Positions 1 to 8,823 of a stretch of 64,000 bases of DNA are shown one piece after another. The DNA is taken from assembly GCA_900696525.1 (NCBI GenBank), contig CAADGL010000015.1, forward strand, positions 166,523-230,522, in the 5' to 3' direction. This DNA comes from an uncultured Planctomycetota bacterium (GTDB lineage: Bacteria > Planctomycetota > Phycisphaerae > UBA1845 > Fen-1342). Within the stretch, counting starts at the first letter, position 1. The number at the start of each line of letters is the position of its first letter. Under the pieces are notes generated by a model. The model saw only the letters and a program-made list of their open reading frames with translations. It was not told the origin of the DNA and made no database searches. The position numbers were made by a program, and so were the translations under genes.

Positions 1-1
1 C

Positions 2-331
2 GCGGCGGACAGGGCCCGCGCGTTGCTCACGCGCGTCGGCCTCGCCGGGCGGCTCGAGCACTTCCCGGCGGAGATCTCCGGCGGCGAGCGCCAGCGCGTG
101 GCCATCGCCCGAGCCCTCATCAACCAGCCCGCGCTCCTGCTTGCCGACGAGCCCACCGGCAACCTCGACCGCCGCACCGCGGAAACCGTCGGCGACCTGC
201 TGCTGGAACTCCAGTCGTTGGAGGGCTTCATGCTGGTGCTCGTGACGCACAGCGAGCGGCTGGCCGGGCGCTTTCCGCGGCGCTACGCGCTCATCGACGG
301 GGCACTGGAGCCGCTCGCAGCTTCGGCTTAA
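2..331 (+). CDS. ABC transporter ATP-binding protein, LolD/MacB type (5' end outside window)
   Basis: C-terminal part of an ABC ATPase; the reading frame is open to the left edge, so the Walker A half lies outside. Visible are the signature motif ([14 protein letters not shown]), Walker B with catalytic Glu ([12 protein letters not shown]), the D-loop and the switch His (LVTHSERLA). The DEPTGNLD form and the short C-terminus are typical of LolD/MacB/FtsE-like ATPases that power lipoprotein release or efflux through FtsX-like permeases. Its permease would be expected upstream. It ends 74 nt before the next start and could be co-transcribed with it. Which subfamily member it is cannot be settled from this fragment. 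Confidence 0.9.
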   Translation, partial: AADRARALLTRVGLAGRLEHFPAEISGGERQRVAIARALINQPALLLADEPTGNLDRRTAETVGDLLLELQSLEGFMLVLVTHSERLAGRFPRRYALIDGALEPLAASA

Positions 332-405
332 GCTCCGACGTGGCCGAACGCGCGTGTCGCGACGGCGGGTGCGCCGGCCCGATGCGAACAGGCGCAGGAT
401 GTCCA

Positions 406-2157
406 ATGACTACACCCCTGATCGAGTGCGTCCCGAACTTCAGCGAAGGCCGCGACCCGGCGGTCATCGGCCAGATCACCGCGGCCATCGAGAGCGTCGA
501 GGGCGTCACGCTGCTCGACGTGGACCCCGGCCGGGCGACCAACCGCACGGTCGTCACCTTCGTGGGCCCACCGCAACCGGTGATCGAGGCGGCCGTGCGC
601 GCGGGCCGCAAGGCGAAAGAGCTGGTCGACATGCGCCGGCACAAGGGCGAGCATCCGCGCTTCGGCGCGATGGACGTCTGCCCGCTCGTACCCGTCGCGA
701 ACATCACGATGGACGAGGTCGTGTCGCTCGCGCATCAGCTCGGCCAGCGTCTCGGCGACGAGGTCGGCATCTCCGGCTATTTCTACGAATACGCCGCAAG
801 ACGCCCCGAGCGGCGCAACCTCGCCGCCTGCCGCGCAGGCGAGTACGAGGGCCTGCCCGCCAAGCTCAAAGACCCGGACTGGAAGACCGACTTCGGCCCC
901 GGCACGTTCGACCCGGCCTGCGGGGTGACGGCGGTTGGAGCGCGGGATTTCCTCGTCGCCTACAACGTCAACCTCAACACCACGAGCACGCGCCGCGCCA
1001 ACGCCGTCGCCTTCGACATCCGCGAGAAAGGCCGCATCCGGACCGTCGATGGAACTCCCGGCGGCAAGCCCGTGCTCGACGACCACGGCCAGCCCGTGTG
1101 GGAGCCGGGCTCCCTGAAGGCCGTGAAGGCGATCGGATGGTACATCGCCGAGTACGGCATCGCCCAGATCTCGATCAACCTGACGAACCTCGGCGTGACA
1201 CCGGTGCACGTCGCGTTCGACGAGTGCTGCCGCCGGGCCGAGGCGCGCGGGCTGCGCGTGACGGGCTCCGAACTGGTCGGGCTGATGCCGCTCAACGCGC
1301 TGCTCGACGCCGGACGCTACTTCCTGCGCAAGCAGCGCCGCAGCCTCGGCGTCAGTGACAAGGAGCTGATCAAGATCGCCGTCAAGTCGCTCGGACTCGG
1401 CGACCTGTATCCGTTCCGGCCCGAGGAAAAGATCATCGAGTACGCGATTGCCGCCAAGGCCGCCGGCCGTCGCGGCCCCCAGCCCGCGCGGTCCGAAGTG
1501 GCGTCCGGCGCCGAGGCGCCGCCGGCCTCGCTCACCCGTACGCCCCTCGACGACTTCGTGTGGGAAACGGCCAGCGAATCGCCGGCGCCCGGCGGGGGAA
1601 GCGTGTCGGCCGCGATCGGCGCGATGGGCGCCGCACTGGCGACCATGGTCGCCAATCTTTCCGCCCACAAGCAGGGCTGGGACGACCGCTGGGAGGAGTT
1701 CAGCCGCTGGGCGGAGGAGGGCAAACGCTGCCACGATGCCCTGCTGCGCCTGGTTGACGAAGACACGGCGGCGTTCAACGCGCTGATGGCGAGCTTCGGC
1801 CTGCCGAAGGGCACCGACGCCGAGAAGGCGGCTCGGAGCACGGCGATCCAGGCGGCGACGAAAGGCGCAATCGAGGCCCCGCTGCGGGTCATGCAGGTCG
1901 CGCTTGAATCCATGCAGGTCGCCCGGCAGATGGCGGAGACGGGCCTGCCCGCAAGCGTCTCCGACGCGGGCGTCGCCGCCCTCGCCGCCCGCAGCGCGGT
2001 CATGGGCGCGCACCTGAACGTCAAGATCAACGCCAGGAGCGTGAAGGACAAGGCCTGGATCGACGACGTGCTCCGCCGCTCCGCGGAGATGGAGCGCCGG
2101 GCGCAGGAACTCGAACGCGAGATCCTGGCCCTCGTAGAGCCCAGGCTCGGGACCTGA
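406..2157 (+). CDS. Bifunctional glutamate formimidoyltransferase / formimidoyltetrahydrofolate cyclodeaminase
   Basis: A 583-residue fusion that moves the formimino group from formiminoglutamate to tetrahydrofolate and then releases ammonia to give methenyl-THF, linking histidine breakdown to one-carbon metabolism. Residues 1-330 are the formiminotransferase N and C subdomains (IECVPNFSEGRD; GEHPRFGAMDVCP with His83, the expected catalytic base). After an Ala/Pro linker, residues 380-560 match the helical cyclodeaminase domain (ESPAPGGGSVSA; PASVSDAGVAAL). The ATG at 406 is chosen because AGGA lies at 396-399, 6 nt upstream, and the protein then begins MTTPLIECVPNF like the family; an in-frame start at 340 would add an unconserved tail. 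The architecture matches the animal FTCD enzyme. No other hut genes are in the window. Confidence 0.93.
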   Translation: MTTPLIECVPNFSEGRDPAVIGQITAAIESVEGVTLLDVDPGRATNRTVVTFVGPPQPVIEAAVRAGRKAKELVDMRRHKGEHPRFGAMDVCPLVPVANITMDEVVSLAHQLGQRLGDEVGISGYFYEYAARRPERRNLAACRAGEYEGLPAKLKDPDWKTDFGPGTFDPACGVTAVGARDFLVAYNVNLNTTSTRRANAVAFDIREKGRIRTVDGTPGGKPVLDDHGQPVWEPGSLKAVKAIGWYIAEYGIAQISINLTNLGVTPVHVAFDECCRRAEARGLRVTGSELVGLMPLNALLDAGRYFLRKQRRSLGVSDKELIKIAVKSLGLGDLYPFRPEEKIIEYAIAAKAAGRRGPQPARSEVASGAEAPPASLTRTPLDDFVWETASESPAPGGGSVSAAIGAMGAALATMVANLSAHKQGWDDRWEEFSRWAEEGKRCHDALLRLVDEDTAAFNALMASFGLPKGTDAEKAARSTAIQAATKGAIEAPLRVMQVALESMQVARQMAETGLPASVSDAGVAALAARSAVMGAHLNVKINARSVKDKAWIDDVLRRSAEMERRAQELEREILALVEPRLGT

Positions 2158-2191
2158 GCCCTGAACGGCCCAGCCACGGCGTGCCGGAGAT

Positions 2192-3808
2192 TCACCGCCC
2201 GAGCACGCGCACCTCGACTCTCGGCGCGTTCAGCGGCCCGGTCACGCGATACGCCATCAGCCCGTCGGTCAACCGCCCGAGCTGCGCCCCGAGGCCGCCC
2301 AGCACGCGCTTGAGCTTCTCCATCGGCCCGGCGTTGACGCGCAGGTCGAGCGTCCCGTCGTAGCGCACCAGCCCTTCACCGCGGGCGGCGAGGAACGTGC
2401 TCACCAGCTCGCTGCGCGTCACCTCCACGCCTTGCGCCGTGAGCCTGAACTCAACATCCGCCCGATCCTTGAGGTCCACATCCGCGAAATCCAGCCCGAT
2501 GCGCATCGCCTCCGACAACTGCGCCAACCCTGGAACCCACATCAGCTCGCCGTCGCGAACGCTCGCCTCGCCGCTCCCTCTCAACGACCCCGGCAACGCC
2601 CCCAGGTCGCCGCGCGCCTCCCCGCGCGACGACAGCCGGCCGGCGATCGGCGGCAGCCCCGCCGAAGCCCGGTTCGCCCGCATCAGGGCTCGCAGATCGA
2701 GCCGCTCCACGCGCCAGCTCGCCTGCGCCGCCCACGACTCGCCTTGCGGCGTGGCGCTGCCGCGCGCCTCCACGTCTCCGCGCAGCATGACGCCCTTCAG
2801 CGATTCCAGGTCGATCCGCCGCCCTTGCAGCCGCGCCGTCGCCAGCAGCTCGAGGATCGGCAGCCGGTAATCGCCGACGGCCACGACGAAGTCTCGCAGC
2901 TCGACATCTGCCTGCGCCTCGCCCGACATCCAGTCGCGCAGCGGTATGCGGCCCGAGAAGCGCAGGGTCATCTCGCCCCGGGCCTCGTGCCGGCGCAGCA
3001 GCTCCTGAAGCTCAGGCGGCAGGCTCGCCAACGTCTCGTCGCCGACTGTCGCGCGCAGCCGGCCCGCGCTCACTTCGGCCACCAGCGTGTCGAGGTTGAC
3101 GCGGCCGTCTGCTTCCAGCGTCACGAGCCCGGGCCGCTCCACCCGCAGCGACAGCGCGTACCAGCCGGGCTCCTGCGCGACGGCCCCGCCCGCGGCGTCG
3201 CCCCCTTCAGCGTGCGGCGCGATGTCGAGCACCGTCGTGATGCCGGCCAGCTCCATCGCCGGCTTGCCGTCGCCCGGGTCGTAGCGAATGCTGATGTCGC
3301 GCAGCTCGACCCGGCGCAGGCGCAGTACGTCGCTCAGCCGCACCGAAGCGCCGGCGCCCTCGCCGTGCCCGGCCGGTCTCGAGCCCGCCGGCTGCGCCCC
3401 GCGCACCAGCGGCCACAAGCCGCGCAGGCCGCCGGTATCGGCGTCGGCGATGAGATTCAGCGTGCCACGGTCGATCTGCACCCTCTCGACGACGATCGGA
3501 TGATTGACTCTCGGAACCTCCGCCAACTCGATCGCCAGCCCGCCCAGCTCGACGACGCGCGTCCCGTCCGGCGCGGTCAGAACAGCGTCGGCAAGCGCGA
3601 CCCTGCCCGGCGGCGTATACGTCAACTGGCGGAAACTGATCTCGGGAACGACGTGTGCGTTGACAATCGCGACAATCTGCCGGCCGATCCAATCGGCCAG
3701 GCCTTCGCCCGCGCCTCCTGTGCCTCGACCGCGCAGCAGGGGGTAGAGCAGCAGCAGCGCAAGCAGCACGACCGCGCCGGCGGCGCCGGCCGCGTGGATT
3801 CTCCGCAT
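2192..3808 (-). CDS. AsmA-like envelope protein with N-terminal membrane anchor
   Basis: A 538-residue protein with an N-terminal hydrophobic segment (about residues 3-22, AGAVVLLALLLLYPLL) followed by a long beta-rich periplasmic region. The C-terminal half has the AsmA/DUF748-type pattern of repeated amphipathic strands (RVERLDLRAL, GSLRGSGEASVRDGEL, GTLDLRVNAGPMEKL). Family members are thought to act as bridges for lipids or in outer-membrane assembly; that role here is inference. The ATG at 3808 is preferred because GGAGG lies 5 nt upstream (3814-3818) and the protein then starts at the anchor. Upstream extension would run into the repeat array and is rejected. It converges with the FTCD gene, 34 nt away. 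Confidence 0.72.
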   Translation of the reverse strand: MRRIHAAGAAGAVVLLALLLLYPLLRGRGTGGAGEGLADWIGRQIVAIVNAHVVPEISFRQLTYTPPGRVALADAVLTAPDGTRVVELGGLAIELAEVPRVNHPIVVERVQIDRGTLNLIADADTGGLRGLWPLVRGAQPAGSRPAGHGEGAGASVRLSDVLRLRRVELRDISIRYDPGDGKPAMELAGITTVLDIAPHAEGGDAAGGAVAQEPGWYALSLRVERPGLVTLEADGRVNLDTLVAEVSAGRLRATVGDETLASLPPELQELLRRHEARGEMTLRFSGRIPLRDWMSGEAQADVELRDFVVAVGDYRLPILELLATARLQGRRIDLESLKGVMLRGDVEARGSATPQGESWAAQASWRVERLDLRALMRANRASAGLPPIAGRLSSRGEARGDLGALPGSLRGSGEASVRDGELMWVPGLAQLSEAMRIGLDFADVDLKDRADVEFRLTAQGVEVTRSELVSTFLAARGEGLVRYDGTLDLRVNAGPMEKLKRVLGGLGAQLGRLTDGLMAYRVTGPLNAPRVEVRVLGR

Positions 3809-3883
3809 CGTCGCCTCCGGAACGACCCCGGTAGCGGCGCCCACCGCTCCGTGTGAAGTATGATAGGCGACGGCGCGCCGGCG

Positions 3884-4175
3884 ACGAGCTCCGAGCGCCA
3901 GCGACGAGCCGCGAGCGCCAGCGAGTGGAGTCACCGACGCGCGACGAGCCGCGCCAGCGACGAGCCGCGCCAGCGACGAGCCGCGAGCGCCAGCGAGTGG
4001 AGTCACCGACGCGCGACGAGCCGCGCCAGCGACGAGCCGCGAGCGCCAGCGAGTGGAGTCACCGACGCGCGACGAGCCGCGCCAGCGACGAGCCGCGCCA
4101 GTGACGAGCCGCGCCAGCGACGAGCCGCGAGCGCCAGCGAGTGGAGTCGCCGACGGGCGACAAGCCGCGAGCAGG
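3884..4175. repeat. GC-rich hierarchical tandem repeat array (40-bp core plus 16-bp subunits)
   Basis: A 40-bp core (GACGAGCCGCGAGCGCCAGC then GAGTGGAGTCACCGACGCGC) recurs with its GAGTGG part near 3923, 3995, 4051 and 4139. Intervals are 72, 56 and 88 bp, that is 40+16n: the spacer is made of two, one and three copies of the 16-mer GACGAGCCGCGCCAGC. The last core is diverged (GTCGCCGACGGGC). The array fills the gap between two minus-strand genes and is stop-free in several frames only because of its composition. Function unknown. It shares the core GAGCCGCGAGCGC with the array at 63814-64000. Confidence 0.9.
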
Positions 4176-4200
4176 TCGCCGCGCTCACCCCCGGTTCGGC

Positions 4201-5097
4201 TCAGCCGCTTCGCCGCAGGACGATCTCCGCGTCGCGCACGAGCAGGTCGTCATCCGCCAGCGCTCGAAACTCGTCAACGAGCGCCGGGCGAATCTGCCGG
4301 AGGTGTTCGGGGTAGAAATGGGTCACGCGCCGCACCTCGGGCTCGAGGCCGCAACGCCGCAACGCCGCGATCACCTGCGAGTGCCGCCGCCGATTCGGAT
4401 AGCCGCGCGCGCCACCCATCAGCCGCCACAGGCCGTTCGACACAGTGAGGAACGTCAGCGGGTTTTCATACTCGGTCCAGCATCCGAGGGCGCCATAGTC
4501 GACGCGCAGCATCATCAAGCCGTCCGGCCGGAGCAGCCGCGCCATGTTCGCGAAAGCGCGGTCGATATCGGCGAAGTGCTGCACCGCGTTCGAGCTGACG
4601 ATCAGGTCCGCCGGGTCGAGCGCGGCGAGGCGCGGGCTCTCGATCGGTTCGCGCAGCAACACGATCTGGCCCGTCGCGCAGGCCCGGCGCAGGGCCGCTT
4701 CGCTGGCCGGGTGCAGTCCCCGCTCGCGCAGCCCGTCGCGGATTCCAGCCGGAGCGCGGGCGAGCACCGCCTCGTACAGCTTCAGCGCCGCCGGCGCGAA
4801 GACATCTCCCAGGAACCGGTCGATCGCGACGTAGCGCGCCGCGCCCATGCCCAGGAAGAGCAGCCCGTGCGGGATGACGTCGCCTGGCCCGACCTCGACC
4901 ACCACGCGTCCGCGCACGGCGGCCTCACCGACCGGCTCGACGAACATCCGCGACTGCGACAGGAACAGCGCGACCTGGTCCTCCGCGTTCCAGCACGCCG
5001 TCCGTCCACGCCGGACGCGCCAGCCGCGCACCACGGGCAGCGACATGGCCAGGTTGGCCAGCAGTTCGCGAACCACGTGAACCGCGCGGATGGCCAT
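4201..5097 (-). CDS. Class I SAM-dependent methyltransferase
   Basis: A 298-residue protein. The SAM-binding motif I is VVEVGPGDVIPHG near residue 60, followed by the acidic YVAIDRF strand. Later elements are DLIVSSNAVQHFADID and LLRPDGLMMLRVDYG, the motif-III-like strand seen in Methyltransf_11/23 proteins. A charged C-terminal part contains THFYPEHLRQ. It is transcribed away from the polysaccharide operon from a promoter less than 100 bp from that operon's promoter, so it probably modifies the same glycan or its precursor. The substrate cannot be named. The start at 5097 is the first ATG that gives a compact N-terminus; Shine-Dalgarno pairing is weak. Confidence 0.75.
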   Translation of the reverse strand: MAIRAVHVVRELLANLAMSLPVVRGWRVRRGRTACWNAEDQVALFLSQSRMFVEPVGEAAVRGRVVVEVGPGDVIPHGLLFLGMGAARYVAIDRFLGDVFAPAALKLYEAVLARAPAGIRDGLRERGLHPASEAALRRACATGQIVLLREPIESPRLAALDPADLIVSSNAVQHFADIDRAFANMARLLRPDGLMMLRVDYGALGCWTEYENPLTFLTVSNGLWRLMGGARGYPNRRRHSQVIAALRRCGLEPEVRRVTHFYPEHLRQIRPALVDEFRALADDDLLVRDAEIVLRRSG

Positions 5098-5192
5098 GGC
5101 GCAGAGCCCCCGGATGATCCCCAACGCCGCGGCCGGCCTCCAACACCCCGGCCGGCAAGCGCCGGAACCGGGCGTCGTACGGGGACGGGTCG

Positions 5193-5222
5193 AGTATAGC
5201 GCGAGCGCTTTCGAGGCGTCAA
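5193..5222 (-). promoter_or_regulatory. Promoter for the minus-strand methyltransferase (TTGACG-N18-TATACT)
   Basis: On the minus strand a -35 TTGACG (5222-5217) is separated by 18 nt from a -10 TATACT (5198-5193). The predicted transcript start is near 5186, giving a leader of about 90 nt before the ATG at 5097. Confidence 0.6.
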
Positions 5223-5265
5223 AGCGCACGGCCCATGCGCCAATGCCGGGCGCGAGCCGGCGGCC

Positions 5266-5294
5266 TTGCCCGCGCTCCCGGCGCTTCGTATACT
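5266..5294 (+). promoter_or_regulatory. Promoter of the polysaccharide operon (TTGCCC-N17-TATACT)
   Basis: A -35 TTGCCC (5266-5271) and a -10 TATACT (5289-5294) are 17 nt apart. This is the only good promoter seen before the chain of genes at 5377-16057. The predicted start near 5301 gives a leader of about 75 nt. It diverges from the methyltransferase promoter, with the two -10 boxes about 90 bp apart. Confidence 0.55.
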
Positions 5295-5376
5295 CGCGCC
5301 TCGCGCAGTCTTTCGTGCCTCGGAGCCCCGCCCGTTGCACGCGTCGCGGGTGCGCCCACCTTGCCGGAGCCGCCGA

Positions 5377-6453
5377 TTGCAAGCGAAGCTGAAGATTCTC
5401 TACATCGGCATCCTCGCGCCCGAGGGGTTCTCCACCTGCACGCAGCGGCTGCGCGCGCTCGAGGCCCTCGGCCACGACGTGGTCGGCCTCGACACCGTCC
5501 CGCCGCACGTCCAACGCCGCCAGGCCAGCTTCGTCGGCCGCGCCGTTCGCAAGCTGTTCGGTCCGGTTGACTGGGCCGGGGTGAACCGCGCCGCCCGCCG
5601 CGCGGCGCAGCGCGAGCGCTTCGACGTCCTCTGGGTCGACGCCGGCCGGACGATCGGCGCCGGGACGCTGCGCTGCTTCAAGCGCCACAGCCCGGATACC
5701 CTGCTGGTGCACTACAACCCGGACGACCCGTTCGGCGGCCTGAGCCACGACTGGGGCCGTTTCATGCCGGCGCTGCCGCTGTTCGACGTGCATCTCGTGC
5801 CGCGCATCGTCAGCCTCGCCGACTATCGCGCCGCCGGCGCCCGGCGCGTCGTGCAGGTGGTGCCGTTCTGGGGCTTCTCCCCGAGCGTGCACCGCCCGGT
5901 CGAGGTCGAGCCGGCGGAGCGCCAGCGCCTGCACGCCGCGGTCGGGTTTGTGGGCATGGCGGAGGAGCAGCGCGCCCGAAGCCTGGCGCGGCTGGCGGAG
6001 GCGGGCGTCGGCGTCAAGATCTGGGGCGACGGCTGGGAGACGTGGAAGAAGCGGCTGAATGCGCGCTTCGAGCTGGCGGGTCCGTCGCAATGGGGCGACC
6101 CCTATGCGCGTATCCTGAGCTGCACCGATATCAGCGTCGCCTTCCTCCGCAAGGCCAACCGCGACCTGCACACGTCGCGCAGCATCGAGATCCCGGCCTG
6201 CGGCGGCTTCATGCTCGCCGAGCGCAGCAGCGAGCACGCGCAGCTCTTCGAGGAAGGGCGAGAGGCCGCGTACTTCGGCGACGATGACGAGCTGATCGAG
6301 AAAGTGCGCTACTACCTGGCCCACGCCGACGAGCGCCAGCGCATCGCGGCCGCCGGCCACGCGCGCTGCCTGGCCGAGTACGGCAACACGCGGCTGATGG
6401 AGCGGCTGCTGTCGGCGGCATTCGCAGAGACAGGAGCACCGGCATCCCCATGA
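5377..6453 (+). CDS. CgeB-like glycosyltransferase (GT4 type)
   Basis: A 358-residue two-domain glycosyltransferase of the CgeB/Glyco_trans_1_2 kind. The N-terminal Rossmann domain begins LKILYIGILAPEGFST and includes DVLWVDAGRTIGAGTL. The C-terminal domain has the donor-side motif SRSIEIPACGGFMLAERS followed by LFEEGREAAYFGD, typical of the family. It probably adds one sugar to the glycan built by this operon; donor and acceptor are unknown. I chose the TTG at 5377 because GGAG sits 7 nt before it (5366-5369) and the protein then begins with the first beta strand. Upstream in-frame starts would place the promoter inside the gene. It overlaps the next gene by 4 nt (ATGA). Confidence 0.8.
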   Translation: MQAKLKILYIGILAPEGFSTCTQRLRALEALGHDVVGLDTVPPHVQRRQASFVGRAVRKLFGPVDWAGVNRAARRAAQRERFDVLWVDAGRTIGAGTLRCFKRHSPDTLLVHYNPDDPFGGLSHDWGRFMPALPLFDVHLVPRIVSLADYRAAGARRVVQVVPFWGFSPSVHRPVEVEPAERQRLHAAVGFVGMAEEQRARSLARLAEAGVGVKIWGDGWETWKKRLNARFELAGPSQWGDPYARILSCTDISVAFLRKANRDLHTSRSIEIPACGGFMLAERSSEHAQLFEEGREAAYFGDDDELIEKVRYYLAHADERQRIAAAGHARCLAEYGNTRLMERLLSAAFAETGAPASP

Positions 6454-7217
6454 GCGCCCCGCCACCACAGCCGCCCGACTATCGCCAGCGCTTCTGGGAG
6501 CGCTACGCCTCCGCCGTGCACCGCCAGCGCGAGCCCGTTTCACTGGCGGCGGCGGACGCGTTCGGCCGGCCGTTCGACATCCGCCTGCGAGGCTGGTTGC
6601 CGGAACGGCGTGACGCGGCGATCGTGGATGTGGCGTGCGGCTATGGGCGGCTCCTGCGGTTCTTCACGAAGCGCGGGTACACGAACGTGCTCGGTGTGGA
6701 CATCAGCGCCGAGGAGGTCGAGCTCGCGCGGACGATTCACCCGAACGTCGTCTGCGCCGATGCGATCGAGTTCCTCGAAGCTCACGCCTCTCAGTTCGAC
6801 CTGGTCACCGCCATCGATGTCATCGAGCACATGCGCAAGGACGAGCTGCTGCGCTTCCTGGACGCGGCGCGCCAGGCCCTGCGGCCCGGCGGACGGATCA
6901 TCATCCACACGCCGAACGCGGATTCGCCGTGGGTGACGACGATCCGCTACGGAGACTTCACGCACGAGCTGGCGCTGAACCCGAACGCGCTTGGGACAGT
7001 AATGGAGCTGTGCGGTTTCGAGCGCTTCGAGGCCCGCGAGGGGGGCCCGGTCGCCTCCAGCGTATTATCGGCCGTTCGTATGGTGTTCTGGCAGGTGTTG
7101 CGACTGAAGGCGATGCTGTTCAACGTGATCGAAACCGGTTCCACGGGCAGCCGCGTCCTCACCCGCGTCTTCCTCGCCAGCGCGGTGCGTCCGGTCGCGA
7201 ATCAACCGAAAGAATAG
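6450..7217 (+). CDS. Class I SAM-dependent methyltransferase
   Basis: A 255-residue Methyltransf_23-type enzyme. Motif I is IVDVACGYGRLLRF near residue 55, the acidic strand is VLGVDISAEEV, motif II-like FDLVTAIDVIEHM, and the post-motif strand is LRPGGRIIIHTPNADSP. Its ATG overlaps the previous stop (ATGA), so translation is coupled. The position among glycosyltransferases suggests methylation of a sugar or of a lipid-linked intermediate, as in many O-antigen and exopolysaccharide loci; the exact acceptor is not visible. The C-terminal 60 residues are hydrophobic and basic and may lie against the membrane. Confidence 0.82.
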   Translation: MSAPPPQPPDYRQRFWERYASAVHRQREPVSLAAADAFGRPFDIRLRGWLPERRDAAIVDVACGYGRLLRFFTKRGYTNVLGVDISAEEVELARTIHPNVVCADAIEFLEAHASQFDLVTAIDVIEHMRKDELLRFLDAARQALRPGGRIIIHTPNADSPWVTTIRYGDFTHELALNPNALGTVMELCGFERFEAREGGPVASSVLSAVRMVFWQVLRLKAMLFNVIETGSTGSRVLTRVFLASAVRPVANQPKE

Positions 7218-7248
7218 CTGCGACCAGTCAAAGGAGTCCGCCGCCGCG

Positions 7249-8823
7249 ATGATGCCCCCTCCCGGACAACCCCCGATGCCCGCGGGCGCCCAGGCGCGCT
7301 TTGCGCCCGCGATCGCGGTGGGCGCGCCTGCGGCAGCGCCGCGCGGAGGCCAGTTCGCCTGGTTGCTGTGGCCCTGGATCGTCGTGCTCATCCTTCTGCC
7401 GCTGGCGATCCTGGCGATGGCCGAGGAGCGCGACCGCGCCGGGCTGATCCTGGCGTACATCAACGTCGCGATCATCGGCTCGGCGATCATCTACCTCGTT
7501 AGGCAGCACAACTTCGCCGCCATGGTGCCTGTGCTGTTCATCGGCTACCTGTTCTTCTGCTGGCCGACGGCCACGATCTACATGGGGTTGTTCAGCCCCG
7601 AGAACCGCTACGTGATGATCGACGAGACCTATCGCCGCTGCCTCGACGGGAACGTCCGCGTGCAGCTTGCGGCGATGGTCCACGTGCTCTGCTACCTGCT
7701 GATGATCTTTCTACTCGCGCCGCGGTCCGGCCCTGTCGGCGACTTCGCCCAGCGCGACCGCGCGGGCACGGTGCTCGGCGTGCTGGCCGCTCTCGGCGCC
7801 ATGTTCGCCATCGGGCTGCACATCGTCGGACAGATGTCCAGCTCCGCCGTCATCGAGTACCTCGGCATCGGCGCGTTCATCTATCTGAACGGCTTCCCGT
7901 TCGTCGTCGGCGCGCTGTTCCCGCGGGTGCCCATCGCCATCCGGGTCGCCCTTATCGGCTTCCTCTGCTGCACGGCCGCCTTCTACCTCGTCGGCGGCGG
8001 CCGCACCTGGGCCATCCTGCCTTTTCTGCTGCTGACGCTGGGCGCCATCTTCTACAGCGCCTACAAGCAGCGTACGCGGATGATGATCGCCGCGGCCCTG
8101 TTCGTCGGCATGCCCATCATCATCGTCGCCGGCGAGACCACGCAGATCCTCCTCGGGAGCAAGGGCTGGGAGCGCTTCGACGAGCGCGCCGCGGCGCTCA
8201 AGGAGAACTGGCGCGGAAACCTCGCCGAGGGCTCCACCCTCGGACGCACCTTCAGCCGCACGTTCTCCACCGGCGGACACTCGCTCATCACGCTGACCCC
8301 GGACTACTACGACTACGTCCCATTCGTCGCCGGCGACTTCGCCCAGGAGCTGATCACGACGATCTTCATCCCGGGGCGCCTGTACGGCGTGCGCTACTAC
8401 TCCTGGACCGGGCAGCTCAAGCGCTACGGCTTCCGCATCACGGAGAAGACGTCGGTCGAGCTGTCCTTCGTGGGCAGCCTGTGGATGATCGGCGGCTGGC
8501 TGCCCGTGATTCTCGGCAGCCTGTTCGTCGGCCTCATACACGCCATCGCCATGCGCTGGATCCACAAGGCCACCCAGTACTCGCCCTACAAGGGCCTGTT
8601 CTATCTGTCGATGATCGCCTACTCGGTCTTCTGGGCATCGAACCTCGACATCATCACCCACACGCGCATGCTGCTCCTCGCCGGAATCGCCGGCTGGCTC
8701 GTCTGGCACATCGTCATCCTCCCGATCATCGGCGACGTCCGCCCGCGCCGGGCGCCGCGCGGCTTACCGGTGCGCCTGGCGACGCCCATCGGCCGGCAAG
8801 CCCCGGGGGCCGTCCTTCGATGA
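7249..8823 (+). CDS. Multi-spanning membrane protein, Wzy-like polysaccharide polymerase candidate
   Basis: A 524-residue integral membrane protein. After a Pro/Ala-rich start, hydrophobic segments appear from about residue 35 (WLLWPWIVVLILLPLAI) to the end (MLLLAGIAGWLVWHIVILP), about ten in all. A large hydrophilic loop at roughly residues 285-390 contains ENWRGNLAEGSTLGRTFSR and RLYGVRYYSWTGQLKRYG. Topology plus one big loop in a glycosyltransferase operon resembles oligosaccharide repeat-unit polymerases, which join repeat units on the outer face of the inner membrane. Sequence conservation in that group is low, so this is a topology-and-context call. The start can be either ATG at 7249 or 7252. 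Confidence 0.6.
   Translation: MMPPPGQPPMPAGAQARFAPAIAVGAPAAAPRGGQFAWLLWPWIVVLILLPLAILAMAEERDRAGLILAYINVAIIGSAIIYLVRQHNFAAMVPVLFIGYLFFCWPTATIYMGLFSPENRYVMIDETYRRCLDGNVRVQLAAMVHVLCYLLMIFLLAPRSGPVGDFAQRDRAGTVLGVLAALGAMFAIGLHIVGQMSSSAVIEYLGIGAFIYLNGFPFVVGALFPRVPIAIRVALIGFLCCTAAFYLVGGGRTWAILPFLLLTLGAIFYSAYKQRTRMMIAAALFVGMPIIIVAGETTQILLGSKGWERFDERAAALKENWRGNLAEGSTLGRTFSRTFSTGGHSLITLTPDYYDYVPFVAGDFAQELITTIFIPGRLYGVRYYSWTGQLKRYGFRITEKTSVELSFVGSLWMIGGWLPVILGSLFVGLIHAIAMRWIHKATQYSPYKGLFYLSMIAYSVFWASNLDIITHTRMLLLAGIAGWLVWHIVILPIIGDVRPRRAPRGLPVRLATPIGRQAPGAVLR

Noticed and set aside
3884..4175. Array considered as CRISPR
   Set aside because: There are no unique spacers; the intervals are themselves repeats, and no cas genes are present.
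3853..4315. Small Arg/Ser-rich frames within the repeat array
   Set aside because: Their sequence is just the translated repeat in several frames, without a ribosome site or non-repeat part.
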